A stretch of 64,000 nucleotides of DNA from Hysterangium stoloniferum (Eukaryota; Basidiomycota; Agaricomycetes; Hysterangiales; Hysterangiaceae), in the NCBI GenBank assembly GCA_015178975.1, contig WHVD01000247.1:31020-95019 (forward strand), given 5' to 3'. Below, in pieces: positions 33,074 through 44,325 of the stretch; the first letter of the stretch is position 1; every line of letters begins with the position of its first letter. The position numbers and the translations under genes were made by a program. The notes beneath the pieces were generated by a model. That model was not told where the DNA came from. It searched no databases and worked only from the letters and a program-made list of their open reading frames with translations.

Positions 33074-34186
33074 TGTTACGACCGTGTCGTAACCCATGTC
33101 GCAACCCGATGGTCTCCGAGAATACTACCATCTATCAATGTTCCAAGTTATTGATCAAGTTATCATTTCGGCAACCTTCGGAACACCGACACTGACGCAT
33201 ACCTTCATGGCGATCAAACCTCGTTTACGCCCCTGTCAAAATATACTCTACCATCTGGTTATGCTTTGATACGTCCCCTTTCATTATGATGATCCGTTTT
33301 ACTCTATGTTTCACATATGCCCATATATACCTGTAGCCCGTGGACTATTCCCTTTTCTCGTAATTCCACTCTCGGCTAAATCTCGGCTTCCGATCTTATC
33401 GTAACTTTCCGGTTCCTAGTCAAGCTTATTTGTCAATGCCGTTTTCCGCTCTTCCCTTAGTTAGTAGTTTCTAGATGCCGATAACCCATATATAAACCCG
33501 CTGTAATGTAACTACTAGACAATCAGAATATCGACTTAGAATATCGACTTAGATCGACTTAGATACCCTCTAATTTCCAACTCCATTATCTATTCACGAC
33601 CACCACATTCCGACTCCATCCGATTTACGATTCAACCTACATTTACGACTTCAACCTCTAATCTCCGACTCTCAGTCTCCGACTCTCAGTCTCCGACTGT
33701 CTCAGTCTCCGACTGTCTCAGTCTCCGACTGTCTCAGTCTCCGACTGTCTCAGTCTCCGACTGTCTCAGTCTCCGACTGTCTCAGTCTCCGACTGTCTCA
33801 GTCTCCGACTGTCTCAGTCTCCGACTGTCTCAGTCTCCGACTTTCTCAGTCTCCGACTGTCTCAGTCTCCGACTGTCTCAGTCTCCGACTGTCTCAGTCT
33901 CCGACTGTCTCAGTCTCCGACTGTCTCAGTCTCCGACTGTCTCAGTCTCTGACTCTCTCAGCCTCCGACTCTTGGTCTCCGACCCCTCAACCCAACCCTC
34001 AACTTATCCTTCAGTTTCCGATCGGTAGTTTACCGAGAGGTTTACTTGACAGGACTAGTTTTCGCCCGCCCGAAATTTAAGGACACCTGATGGTAACTTG
34101 CGAGGGCGCAGCACATAAGCTGAAGCCAAGTCCTTCCGTTCGGTCCCCGTCGGTCTGCCGACATCCGTCAGTTTCTGCTCTTAACA
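33074..34186 (+). repeat. 5' LTR of gypsy F, with 16-bp tandem array
   Basis: The LTR is 1113 bp. At 33663-33983 it contains about 17-19 tandem copies of a 16-bp unit, GTCTCAGTCTCCGACT. Near the 5' end is a perfect palindrome, TTACGACCGTGTCGTAA. The block GCACATAAGCTGAAGCCAAG near 34112 is shared with LTR family 2. The 3' LTR is identical in layout but carries fewer tandem units. Confidence 0.95.
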
Positions 34187-35049
34187 GTATATTCTGATTT
34201 CTACTCGCAAACCCGTCCTTATATCTATTCATTTGTTCATCACTCCACATCGGCATCGCATTACTTATCTTTTACAGAACCCTTTTGTGTTTTCAGACAT
34301 CATTCTGATTTCCAGATGCAAAGATAAGTTAATGGCCAAAGCTGATCCTGTTTTACTCAGATTCCACTCATTTTGCCCTGCCTCGATCCTTGTTTCGTCC
34401 TGCCCCTGGTTTGCTCGGCTCCCGATTATCTCCGGATATTCCGAAAGGACTAATTTACCACTAGTCACCATACTATCGGAATCCGTCAGCCTCCGGAAAT
34501 ATGCTTTGCCTGTCATTTACCTTGATGGTATATTATGGATTCAAGTTCGCAATGTGTTGACCACCTAGTGCTTGGTTTTCTTTACAGATATACCTTCCTA
34601 AACCATTGCTCATAACTCCAAATCGACATCGCCTTGCTTACCCTTGTTCTTTGCCTCGCCTTCGGACCTTTTTCGGGTCCCGACCCCTTTTCCGAACTTT
34701 TGTTTGGACCCTTTTCCGACCTACCCTTTGGTCCATGCTGTCCCATGCATGTTCCTTGCTTTGTCACTACCTTCCGACCCATTCTCCGACTATTCTCCGA
34801 CTATTCGGATTCCTCTCAACCTCTGCATTGATTCCTACAATGACTCTCCAGACTTTCCGGTTTTTTCGGCAGGTCGGACTCCGAGTCAGGAAGATTTTAT
34901 GCAGTACCCATCTCTCATCGGCTTTTGCAACCTGGATACATTCCAAACTGCAATACACTTTCCGGTTCCCTTCTGGGACATTTTCTGGCTCTTTTCAGTT
35001 TCTCTGAGGAGCATTTATTTGTTTCCCTTGTGGAACAAATCTGGACATC

Positions 35050-35959
35050 TGTTAAGAGCAGAAACTGACGGATGTCGGCAGACCGACGGGGACCGAACGG
35101 AAGGACTTGGCTTCAGCTTATGTGCTGCGCCCTCGCAAGTTACCGTCAGGTGTCCTTAAATTTCGGGCGGGCGAAAACTAGTCCTGTCAAGTAAACCTCT
35201 CGGTAAACTACCGATCGGAAACCGAAGGATAAGTTGAGGGTTGGGTTGAGGGGTCGGAGACCAAGAGTCGGAGGCTGAGAGAGTCAGAGACTGAGAGAGT
35301 CGGAGACCGAGAGTGTCAGAGACTGAGAGTGTCGGAGACTGAGAGTGTCGGAGATTAGAGGTTGAAGTCGTAAATGTAGGTTGAATCGTAAATCGGATGG
35401 AGTCGGAATGTGGTGGTCGTGAATAGATAATGGAGTCGGAAATTAGAGGGTATCTAAGTCGATATTCTAAGTCGATATTCTAAGTCGATATTCTAAGTCG
35501 ATATTCTGATTGTTTTATAACTACATTTACAGTGGGTTTATATATGAGTTATCGGCGTCTAGAAACTACTAACTAAGGGAAGAGCGGAAAACGGCATTGA
35601 CAAATAAGCTTGACTAGGAACCGGAAAGTTACGATAAGATCGGAAGCCGAGATTTAGCCGAGAGCGGAATTACGAGAAAAGGGAATAGTCCACGGGCTAC
35701 AGGTATATATGGGCATATGTGAAACATAGAGTAAAACGGATCATCATAATGAAAGGGGACGTATCAAAGCATAACCAGATGGTAGAGTATATTTTGACAG
35801 GGGCGTAAACGAGGTTTGATCGCCGTGAAGGTATACGTCAGTGTCGGTATTCCGAAGGTTGCCGAAATGATGACTTGATCAATAACTTGGAACATCGATA
35901 GACTGTAGTATTCTCGGAGACCATCGGGTTGCGACATGGGTTACGACCGTGTCGTAACA
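35050..35959 (-). mobile_element. Antisense solo LTR of family 1 inside gypsy F
   Basis: A 910-bp reverse LTR runs from TGTTAAGAGCAGAAACTGAC to CGACCGTGTCGTAACA. Flanking pentamers are ACATC (35045-35049) and ACGTC (35960-35964), a target duplication with one later change. It carries only about six 16-bp units. It belongs to the same family as the element in which it sits. Confidence 0.9.
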
Positions 35960-36049
35960 ACGTCACCCCTTTGACTAGCAGTATGAGTTGCTTGATTATT
36001 TCTAGGATACCACTGTCTCACCCACTATAATCCGTTGATTTCCGGGTAT

Positions 36050-37100
36050 TGAGCAGTAAATTTTCCGAAACTTCCGATGCCTCTCATTTGACTGTATTGG
36101 TCTGCTCTGAATATTTTCAGACATCTCTGGCCTTCGGGCAACCCTTTGCCTTTCTGGGCTTTTCTGGCCTTTTGGTACCTCTGGTCCCTTTTGGCATGTT
36201 CTACTCTTTCAGTCAACTTTGGATTCTTCGGATTCCTTGGATTTCCGGACTTTCCGGAATCTTCGGACCCTTTGGATTTCAATTACCTGTTGAGTATATG
36301 CTCGTGAAGATCAGTTTAATCTGGCTTTTCAGGCATCTCTGGCCTTCGGGCACCCATGGCCCTTCTGGGCCTAGCCTTTTCGGCATCTCTGGTCTTTTGG
36401 CTTACCACTCTCTCACTTAAACTCGGATTCCATGGTTATTTCCGAACTTTCCGGAACCCTCGGAACTTTTGGATTCTTCGGACTTCCGGACTTTCCGGAA
36501 TTTCCAGACCCTTTGGATCCTACTTATTTGTTGAGTGATTGTTTGCTGAGATCAGTTAATCCAGCCTTTCAGGCACTTTTGGCCTTCGGGCAACCCTCAG
36601 CCCTTTTCTCGGGCACCCCTGGCCTCTTTTGGCACTCTTGGCCTTCGGGCAACCCTCGGCCCTTTTTGGGCACCTCAAGCCTTTTGGCATATTTGGCCTT
36701 TTAGGCATTTATGGCTGTTTTCGGCATGTTCAACACTTTCACTTAACTTCAGATTCCTCAGATTTCCGGACTTTCCGGAATCCTTGGACCTTTCCGTTCC
36801 CAATTATCTGTTGAGTGTTTGCTTGCCAAAAATCAGTTTAATCCAGCCTTTCAGGCAAACTTTGGCCTTCAGGCAATCCTAGCCATTTGGATCCCTGGCC
36901 TTTATTCCGACCTTTTCAGCCCTTTTTGTCCGACTTCAAATTCTGTGAATTTTCCGACCTTTCTGGAAACCTCGGACTTTCCAAAAACCTTGGACTCTCC
37001 AAATTTTAACTCTTTATTGAGTTTTCCCTTCTTGCCATGATTGTTTTTATCTTGGTTTTTTTTAGCATATATGGCCTTTTGCGCCATTCCAACCCTTTTT
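36050..37100 (+). repeat. Degenerate 240-280-bp tandem repeats in gypsy F
   Basis: The marker words GTTGAGT, ATCAGTT(T)AATC and CTTTTCAGGCA recur at about 36290, 36531 and 36808, spaced 241 and 277 bp apart. Between them lie many copies of GGCCTTCGGGCA and TTCCGGACTTTCCGGAAT. Frames across it encode Phe/Leu/Gly/Pro-rich low-complexity sequence only. It occupies the place where gag-pol would be expected. Confidence 0.7.
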
Positions 37101-37229
37101 AGCATACTTGGTCTTTTGGCACCAATGTTTCGACTCAATTTCAGATTTCCGGATTTTTCCAACCTCTCCAAACTTTTGGAAACTTCGGATTCCGAAAATG
37201 CCATCACCTGGCCCTTCTCCGAATACCCT

Positions 37230-38870
37230 TCTGCCTTCAATATGGTCATCCGCTTCTGTCCCGGCCACCTTGGTGGAAAACCTAATGCTATGACTAGACG
37301 ATGGGACGTCTATCCTAAAGAGGGGAGTAGCGACTACGCCACAGTTAATCTGGATAATTTCAAGCCTATGTTTTCATCCGAACAACTGTCCGAGTTAATC
37401 CGAGCTACTTACCTTATACATCCAGTCATGCGCAGTGTTATCCTTATGGACACCGAAAATTACATCAAGATATACTATCGGCAATTCCATTAGACCCAGT
37501 CACCAAAGCACACCTCAATAACCCGTCCGACCCCGATCATTCCCGATGGTCACTCGACCCGCAAGGTTTCATTAAACTTGACAATTGCATATATGTTCTG
37601 GACTCCGACACTCTCCGACTTCGAGTTTTACAGCATAAACATGACCACCAGATCTCGGGACATTTTCAGTATCAATTTACCATTGGACTTATCCAAAGAG
37701 AAAATACATGGCCCGGTCTCTGAGATTTTGTCAAGCATTATTGTAAATCATGCACCAACTGTGCACGTTCCAAATCAAGACGTCACACACCACATGGCCT
37801 ACTCAACAACTCCCAATACCGGAAAAACCCTGGAATTCAATATCAATGGATTTCATCGAACACCTACCGGCATCCAACGGCCATACCGCAATTCTCGTTG
37901 TTGTGGATCGGCTTACCAAGCAAAGTATTTTCATTCCAACTTATGATACAGTAACATCCATACAGTTGGCCGAATTGTTCAACACTCATGTATTCTCCAA
38001 GCATGGCATTTCCGTTGCATGTCACTTCCGATCGCAGATCCAAGTTCATCTCTCACTTTTTTAGGTCACTCGGAAAAGCACTTGACATGAAACTCCATTT
38101 CACTTCCGGCTACCACCCGGAAAGCAACGGCCAAACCAAATGCACTAATCAAACATTGGAACAGTACATCAGAGTCTATTACAACTATCAACAAGACAAT
38201 TGGAAATCACTTCTACCACTTGCCGAATTCGCATATAACAACACCCCAAATGCTACTACCAGCATTTCGCCTTTCTTCGCAAATAAAGGCTACAACCCAA
38301 ATATCGCTATCCATCTGGAATGCGATCTCACTTCAACCCGTGCTCAGGACTTTGTCACAAACCTCAATGAGCTACACCAAGAACTTCGAAAGAACATCAC
38401 ATCGGCCCATGAACATTACCAACACTCCACAGATAAAAATCGGCTGCCGCCCCCTGAACTCAAGATCGGTGACCGAGTATTTGTCAAAACCGAGTTCTTC
38501 CAAAAGCCGAGTTCTTCCGAATGACTAGGCCATCCAAAAAGCTCGCCAACAAGTACTTAGGATCTTTTTGAAATTATAGCACAAGCAGGCACGCTCTCTT
38601 GGACGCTTCAGCTCCCCGAGAATATGCGTGCAGTACACCTAGTACAACCTTCGCCTCCACCCGTGGTTATTGATGGGGAACCCGAATTCGAGATATCGGA
38701 AATCCTAGATTCAAAGATGGATAATCACCGACGTACCTGCAAAATACTCTATTTGGTCAAGTGGACAGGTTACGAAGGTACCAATGAATAAGTATCCTGG
38801 ATTCTTGCCACAGAACTTGGAAACACATCGGAGATCATCAAAGACTTCCATCAAGCATATCCGAACATAT
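37230..38870 (+). pseudogene. Integrase-chromodomain remnant of gypsy F
   Basis: The linker GHLGGKPNAMTRRWDVYPKE starts near 37261. The integrase core follows in shifted frames: SMDFIEHLPASNGHTAILVV near 37830, then HFTSGYHPESNGQT, and EFAYNNTPNATTSISPFF near 38221. The remnant of a chromodomain (EISEILDSKMDN, LYLVKWTGYEG) lies near 38690-38785 with a stop directly after. At least three frameshifts and several stops make it non-functional. The order matches chromovirus Pol. Confidence 0.9.
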
Positions 38871-39529
38871 CCAGACCCCGATCATCTACAGCATCCCGAC
38901 ATTTTCCGACACCCATATTTGTGTATCCTGTCTCATTTCCTTCACTTCCTCCTCAGCCCTCTCAGTGGCTGCCAGCAACTCGGCATTCCCTGTTGCCCCC
39001 GGTAACACTCCGGCCCCTCATAGGCAATTTCCGGTCCATCTGGACATCTTCTGGCTTTTCCGGCACCTTTCTGTCCTACTGGTTAGCGTTTATTCTCGCA
39101 CTGCCTTGCACCCTCTGCATTTTGGCATCTTCGGACTTTCGTCACCCCTGTCCCCCTTGCCCTGTTTGTCTGCTCCCACATTTTCAGTGTGCTCGGATCC
39201 CTCGGAACTTCCGGACTCTGTCCCGGACCTTTTCGGACTTTCAGACCTTATTGAATTTTCGGAATTTTTAGGTTTCCGGACCTTTTCGAGGTTTTGAACT
39301 TACATTCAAGTATCCAAATATGACCATGGCCTCGTCCTGACCTTCATCTCGATCTTGACTTTCCGAATCCTCTCCGAATCCTTTCTGAATCCATTCCGAA
39401 CCTTTCTGAACCTTTTCCGAACCCTTTCCAGCATCTTGCCAAATCCCATCTCTTTCCGACCTTCCTGCTTTCATCTTATTCTTCAGCACTTTTCGGCCTC
39501 CTTAGGATTTCGGCCAAATGGGGGGATAC

Positions 39530-40530
39530 TGTTACGACCGTGTCGTAACCCATGTCGCAACCCGACGGTCTCCGAGAATACTACCATCTATCAATGTTCC
39601 AAGTTATTGATCAAGTTATCATTTCGGCAACCTTCGGAACACCGACACTGACGCATACCTTCACAGCGATCAAACCTCGTTTACGCCCCTGTCAAAATAT
39701 ACTCTACCATCTGGTTATGCTTTGATACGTCCCCTTTCATTATGATGATCCGTTTTACTCTATGTTTCACATATGCCCATATATACCTGTAGCCCGTGGA
39801 CTATTCCCTTTTCTCGTAATTCCACTCTCGGCTAAATCTCGGCTTCCGATCTTATCGTAACTTTCCGGTTCCTAGTCAAGCTTATTTGTCAATGCCGTTT
39901 TCCGCTCTTCCCTTAGTTAGTAGTTTCTAGACGCCGATAACCCATATATAAACCCGCTGTAATGTAACTACTAGACAATCAGAATATCGACTTAGAATAT
40001 CAACTTAGATCGACTTAGATACCCTCTAATTTCCAACTCCATTATCTATTCACGACCACCACATTCCGACTCCATCCGATTTACGATTCAACCTACATTT
40101 ACGACTTCAACCTCTAATCTCCGACTCTCAGTCTCCGACTCTCAGTCCCCGACACTCTCAGTCTCCGACTGTCTCAGTCTCCGACTTTCTCAGTCTCCGA
40201 CTGTCTCAGTCTCTGACTGTCTCAGTCTCTGACTGTCTCAGTCTCCGACTGTCTCAGTCTCCGACTGTCTCAGTCTCCGACTGTCTCAGTCTCTGACTCT
40301 CTCAGCCTCCGACTCTTGGTCTCCGACCCCTCAACCCAACCCTCAACTTATCCTTCAGTTTCCGATCGGTAGTTTACCGAGAGGTTTACTTGACAGGACT
40401 AGTTTTCGCCCGCCTGAAATTTAAGGACACCTGACGGTAACTTGCGAGGGCGCAGCACATAAGCTGAAGCCAAGTCCTTCCGTTCGGTCCCCGTCGGTCT
40501 GCCGACATCCGTCAGTTTCTGCTCTTAACA
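39530..40530 (+). repeat. 3' LTR of gypsy F
   Basis: The LTR is 1001 bp and nearly identical to the 5' LTR. The 112-bp length difference equals exactly seven 16-bp units of the internal array (array here at about 40119-40330). Confidence 0.95.
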
Positions 40531-43500
40531 ACTTGTGTCCAGAAAGGTTCTTTAGTTTGTAATGTATGAGAGCATTTAAAACTTTTTGAAAGTTCTAAAA
40601 ACCAAATTATGTTTGAATCACATCCCAGATATTTAAATGACCTTTAGAGTATATTAGAATTTGGTATACTTAATAGTTTTCAGATATCCTCCTTACTTAT
40701 CTCATTTCATGATTACTTGTTTGGATTTCATTATTACCAGATTTGGTATTGCATACATTCTACAGTCTATATAAACTGGCTAATGTTGTACATACAGTGA
40801 CTCACAAAATGTATCCAATGTTTTGCAGTTTCGATTTGTATAGCTTATATCCCAGTAGATAAAATTGTAAAAATCACCGCGATATTTGCCAGCATACTTT
40901 ATCATGTATAGTCCAAGACACCACAATATCATTATATAATATCCATATATGGTAACAATATGAATATTTCAATAGAGAGGGGTCATTGGATACCTTTTGT
41001 CACTGACAGGCTTTTGGCAAGAAATTACTTATGTATATTTAGTACTTGGTATAGCCACCCTTTGCCTTTAATACATCTGCAACCCTCCTAGGCATACTTT
41101 CAATCAAATCCTGGCACACCTTTGCATCAATCTTGTACCATTCCTCCACCACCCTCGCTCAAAGCTCTTCCATCCAAGTGCTGAGGAAACAAGACCAGAA
41201 GGGTCATCCCGATCCACTAAGGGAAAGGCATGAATGGAGGGTGAGAATATCCTGGGGGACAGGAGTAAACTGACTTCACATCCATACTCTACTGCCACAA
41301 ATGAGAGGCAGACTAGTAAGCCTTTGAGGGGTCCACAGCCCAAGAGGGTGACCAGCTGATATGCGAGAGAGTTTTCACAAGTGCCTGAGGGTGGGTACTT
41401 CACAGTCGGAGGGCAAGGAGAATTCAGACCACCCTCTGATTCAAGCAGTTCCTCCAGTAGCGATGGGTCAGAGGAATCATCAAGTAGCACTACAACTGAA
41501 TGGTCAGCTACATAATAGGAGTGCAGACACACCTAATTCAGGGTCAGAGTCAGAGGACGATACTGGAGGCCCATCGAATGCAGGCCATAAGAAGAATAGA
41601 AAGAAAAACTCACCCAGTTCTAAATGGATAAAATCCGAAAGATGCAAGTGGTCCGCAGCTGACACCAAACAGACTAAGAAACTTTTAGCGGGAGTCAAGA
41701 TGAAGCAAGCTGTGGTGTACACCGGCATAGCTGACCTTGACGTCCTGGAAGCCTCCGCACACACCTATGATCTGTGGACAGAAATCAATGGGTTAGATCG
41801 GAAATGGGCTGTGAAGTTAATAATTTACTTCTTGGATGGCAAGGCCAGTGCATTATATATGAAACATGTGGCCTTGAGCCAGAAATGATGGACACTAAAA
41901 GCCGTTTATGATGGACTTTTGATTATTGTTTCCCTGCAGATTATAAGCTGAGGTTGCTCAAATGATTGACCTCCGCCCGGCAGGGTGGAAATTGTTTCTG
42001 TGATTTTGCATGAGAAGTGGAGAATAGTGCTATGCATTTCCCTGATATGCAAGAGCATCAGCTTAAACAAATTGTGTGGGATGGGGCGCACCACTATATC
42101 AAAGAAAAGTGGTTAGATAATGGTTTAAATCCAGACAATACCTCATGGAAGCGACTTATCAAAACAGCAACATGATTTGAAGCTGCTCAGGAGTTTCGTC
42201 AGGCAGAGAAAGGACGATGAGAGACCCCTTCGACTGGATCAACCCAATCCTGGCCATGACAGAATGAGCGTGCTAAACAGACAGCAGGACAGACTGACAG
42301 TATGTGAAATACTTTTCATCCTACCACTTCCTCAGGGTCAGGTGTAACGGGAACTGCGATGAAAGTGCCGCAGCAAAAACTCAGTTGAATGGAGATGAAC
42401 CAGCTTCAGGCAGAGGGGAGGTGTTTCATGTGTAAGAAAGAAGGTCATGAAGTGCGAAATTGCCCTCAGGGGAAGGTTGTGCCTGCTCCAAAATGGGGAG
42501 ACCATGTGTCAGCTGGGTCTGTTCAGGTGCAATGACTCGCCAGATTGGAAAAGAAGAAGGAGTGGGTTGAAATACCTCTTCGAATGGCCTCCGGCCTACT
42601 GGGAACCGAGGAGGTCCACCAGGAATTTGATAGTTTACACGATCACAGATAGCATGGCTGCAGAAGTTGATTACTGAATTCTTCGGGCCAGACACAGCCA
42701 TAGCTGAGGGGCATAATCCGCTGACATGATTTGAGGTTACCTACTCAATTGTGGACTTTCTAGTGAAGGATAATGTCTTACCCGGAACTATCCTGAGAAT
42801 TGGAAAGAGAGACTGTAGGGAGCCTGGGTATCGAGTGGCCCAAAGTATAGTCAATAATGAGCAATGGGCTGGGAAACGGCTCCCTGCCCAATGCCCTGAC
42901 TGAGCTAAGGTTGTGGCGATTATACAGCAGTGTTGCTGTGTGCACTTCTCGAATTCTGATTCAGTTGCTGCTGGAATACAACACACTGAGCGTTTTCAGG
43001 TGGTGTTTGATCAGTTATACTGGACATATGAGATTATTGACCACCTTCAACCCCAATTATACATACATGGTGGTCAGCAAACCAGCCCTCTTCAGTGGTG
43101 ACTGGGCCATTTCGCAAGTGGTGAGTACCGCTGTAATAATGGAGGGAGCAATGGAACAGGGAGAGTCACTGGAGGATGATGACCCGCCCAGTTCAGGGGA
43201 GGTCACATCAGGACACCTGCTTCTGGGGGCATTGCATGAATACTTCCTGCCAGAAGAAGCATTGCAGGAAGGTATTTCCCCTGACATGCACTTTAAAGTT
43301 TACACTGAAGACACTGGACTCCGTATCTGGGATGAAGTGAATACTGACCTTCCATTGTTTATGCCTTGGTCTGTTGTAAGGCTTAATGAGGACTTCGAAG
43401 ATAAAATACAGGCTGTATATGAGGAATACATACCTGGGTTCTCCTGTGATATGCCTGCCTTTAGAAGATACTGTTGAGATGCTATGTGCCAGCTATTGGA

Positions 43501-44325
43501 GCTTCACTTTCGTGTATATTATACGACAAGTAGATATCTATGGTGTGGAAAGACAGCGGTTCCGAGTCCATTGTACCACTGGATTATATGAAATTCATGA
43601 CTGGGAGTTGGCTGTTAAGTATATAGTGACTCCAGACCACCTACAACGTGAGGAGTGGAGTGTTCCTCAGATACTCACTCGGCAGGCAACCACAGAGGAT
43701 TTGTCCAAGCCTATCATTCCTGTAAATGTTGTTCATATCCCTAAGGGGAAGATGGCTGGGAAAAAATGGGATCAGTCAAACTATGGAGGTGTCGAAACAG
43801 TCGAGCATACCTCAATGCAGCCCAAGGATTTTACTTGCTGGTTGCCAAAACCAGTTGTCATTGAGGCATTCATTAATGGTTGACCAGTAAAGGCTCTCAT
43901 TGATAGCGGGTCATTGGCAGATTTTATGTCAATGGCCTTGGTTGATCAGCTGCGGGTTACTAAAGAACCACTGGTAAAACCACTGACCCTTCAGTTGGCT
44001 GTACATGGATCACAGTCAAAAATCAATTTTTCCGCAATGGCTAAGTTTACCTATCAGGGTATAAATTGTTCTCACCATTTTGATGTAGCTAACCTTGATT
44101 CCTATGACCTGATATTGGGGACTCCATTTATTTTTCAACACCGAGTTATACTTGGGTTGAATCCTACATGAGTTAATATTGGATCAAACCTACCACTTCC
44201 CCTCAAAGGGGACACTGTAGCAGTACTACACTCAGCAGTGGTGGAATTTTTGAGGATGAGTTGGAAAGGTTAAGGGCAGACTTGTGGGCTGAAGCAGCTG
44301 ATCTGGACCCTGATACAGTATCCAC

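Larger units (their letters stand above)
33074..40530 (+). mobile_element. Ty3/gypsy element F with complete LTR pair, ACTTG duplication
   Basis: The 5' LTR is 33074-34186 and the 3' LTR is 39530-40530, both TGTTACGACC...CTCTTAACA. ACTTG flanks the element at 33069-33073 and 40531-40535. A polypurine tract (AAATGGGGGGATAC) lies just before the 3' LTR. The LTRs look nearly identical outside a variable tandem array, so insertion is recent. Yet the internal region lacks recognisable gag, protease and reverse transcriptase. It carries about 3 kb of low-complexity TTCCGGA-rich sequence, then a broken integrase and chromodomain. It therefore must have moved using proteins supplied by a related element. 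No clear tRNA primer-binding site follows the 5' LTR. Confidence 0.95.
32549..40692. mobile_element. PIF/Harbinger-like non-autonomous element, split by gypsy F
   Basis: The two pieces are 32549-33073 and 40536-40692, together about 680 bp and very AT-rich. The outer ends are GGAGGGTGTTTATAATTACT and, as reverse complement of the other end, GGAGGATATCTGAAAACTAT. These imperfect terminal inverted repeats differ mostly by transitions. TTA is duplicated on both sides (32546-32548 and 40693-40695), and the uninterrupted LTR copies have a single TTA there. A 3-bp TTA duplication with G-rich short TIRs is the signature of PIF/Harbinger-type elements. No transposase is encoded. Confidence 0.75.
32136..40792 (+). 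mobile_element. LTR of gypsy family 2, split by nested insertions
   Basis: The first part is 32136-32548, from TGTTAGGACCAG to TTGGTGTTTA. The sequence continues at 40696-40792 (CTTATCTCATTTCATGATTA to TTGTACATA). In other copies these two halves are continuous (compare 30490-30612). The gap holds a Harbinger-like element and, inside it, a complete gypsy element. The remaining 3' third is absent because a Tc1 element begins at 40795. Confidence 0.9.

Noticed and set aside
33663-33983. CRISPR-like regular array of short repeats
   Set aside because: The 16-bp units are directly adjacent with no spacers. The array lies inside an LTR of a fungal retroelement, so it is a minisatellite.
34606-35159. 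Overlapping + strand frames of 133 and 171 codons in gypsy F
   Set aside because: They run across low-complexity Phe/Pro/Ser-rich interior sequence and into the antisense solo LTR; no domain is recognisable.
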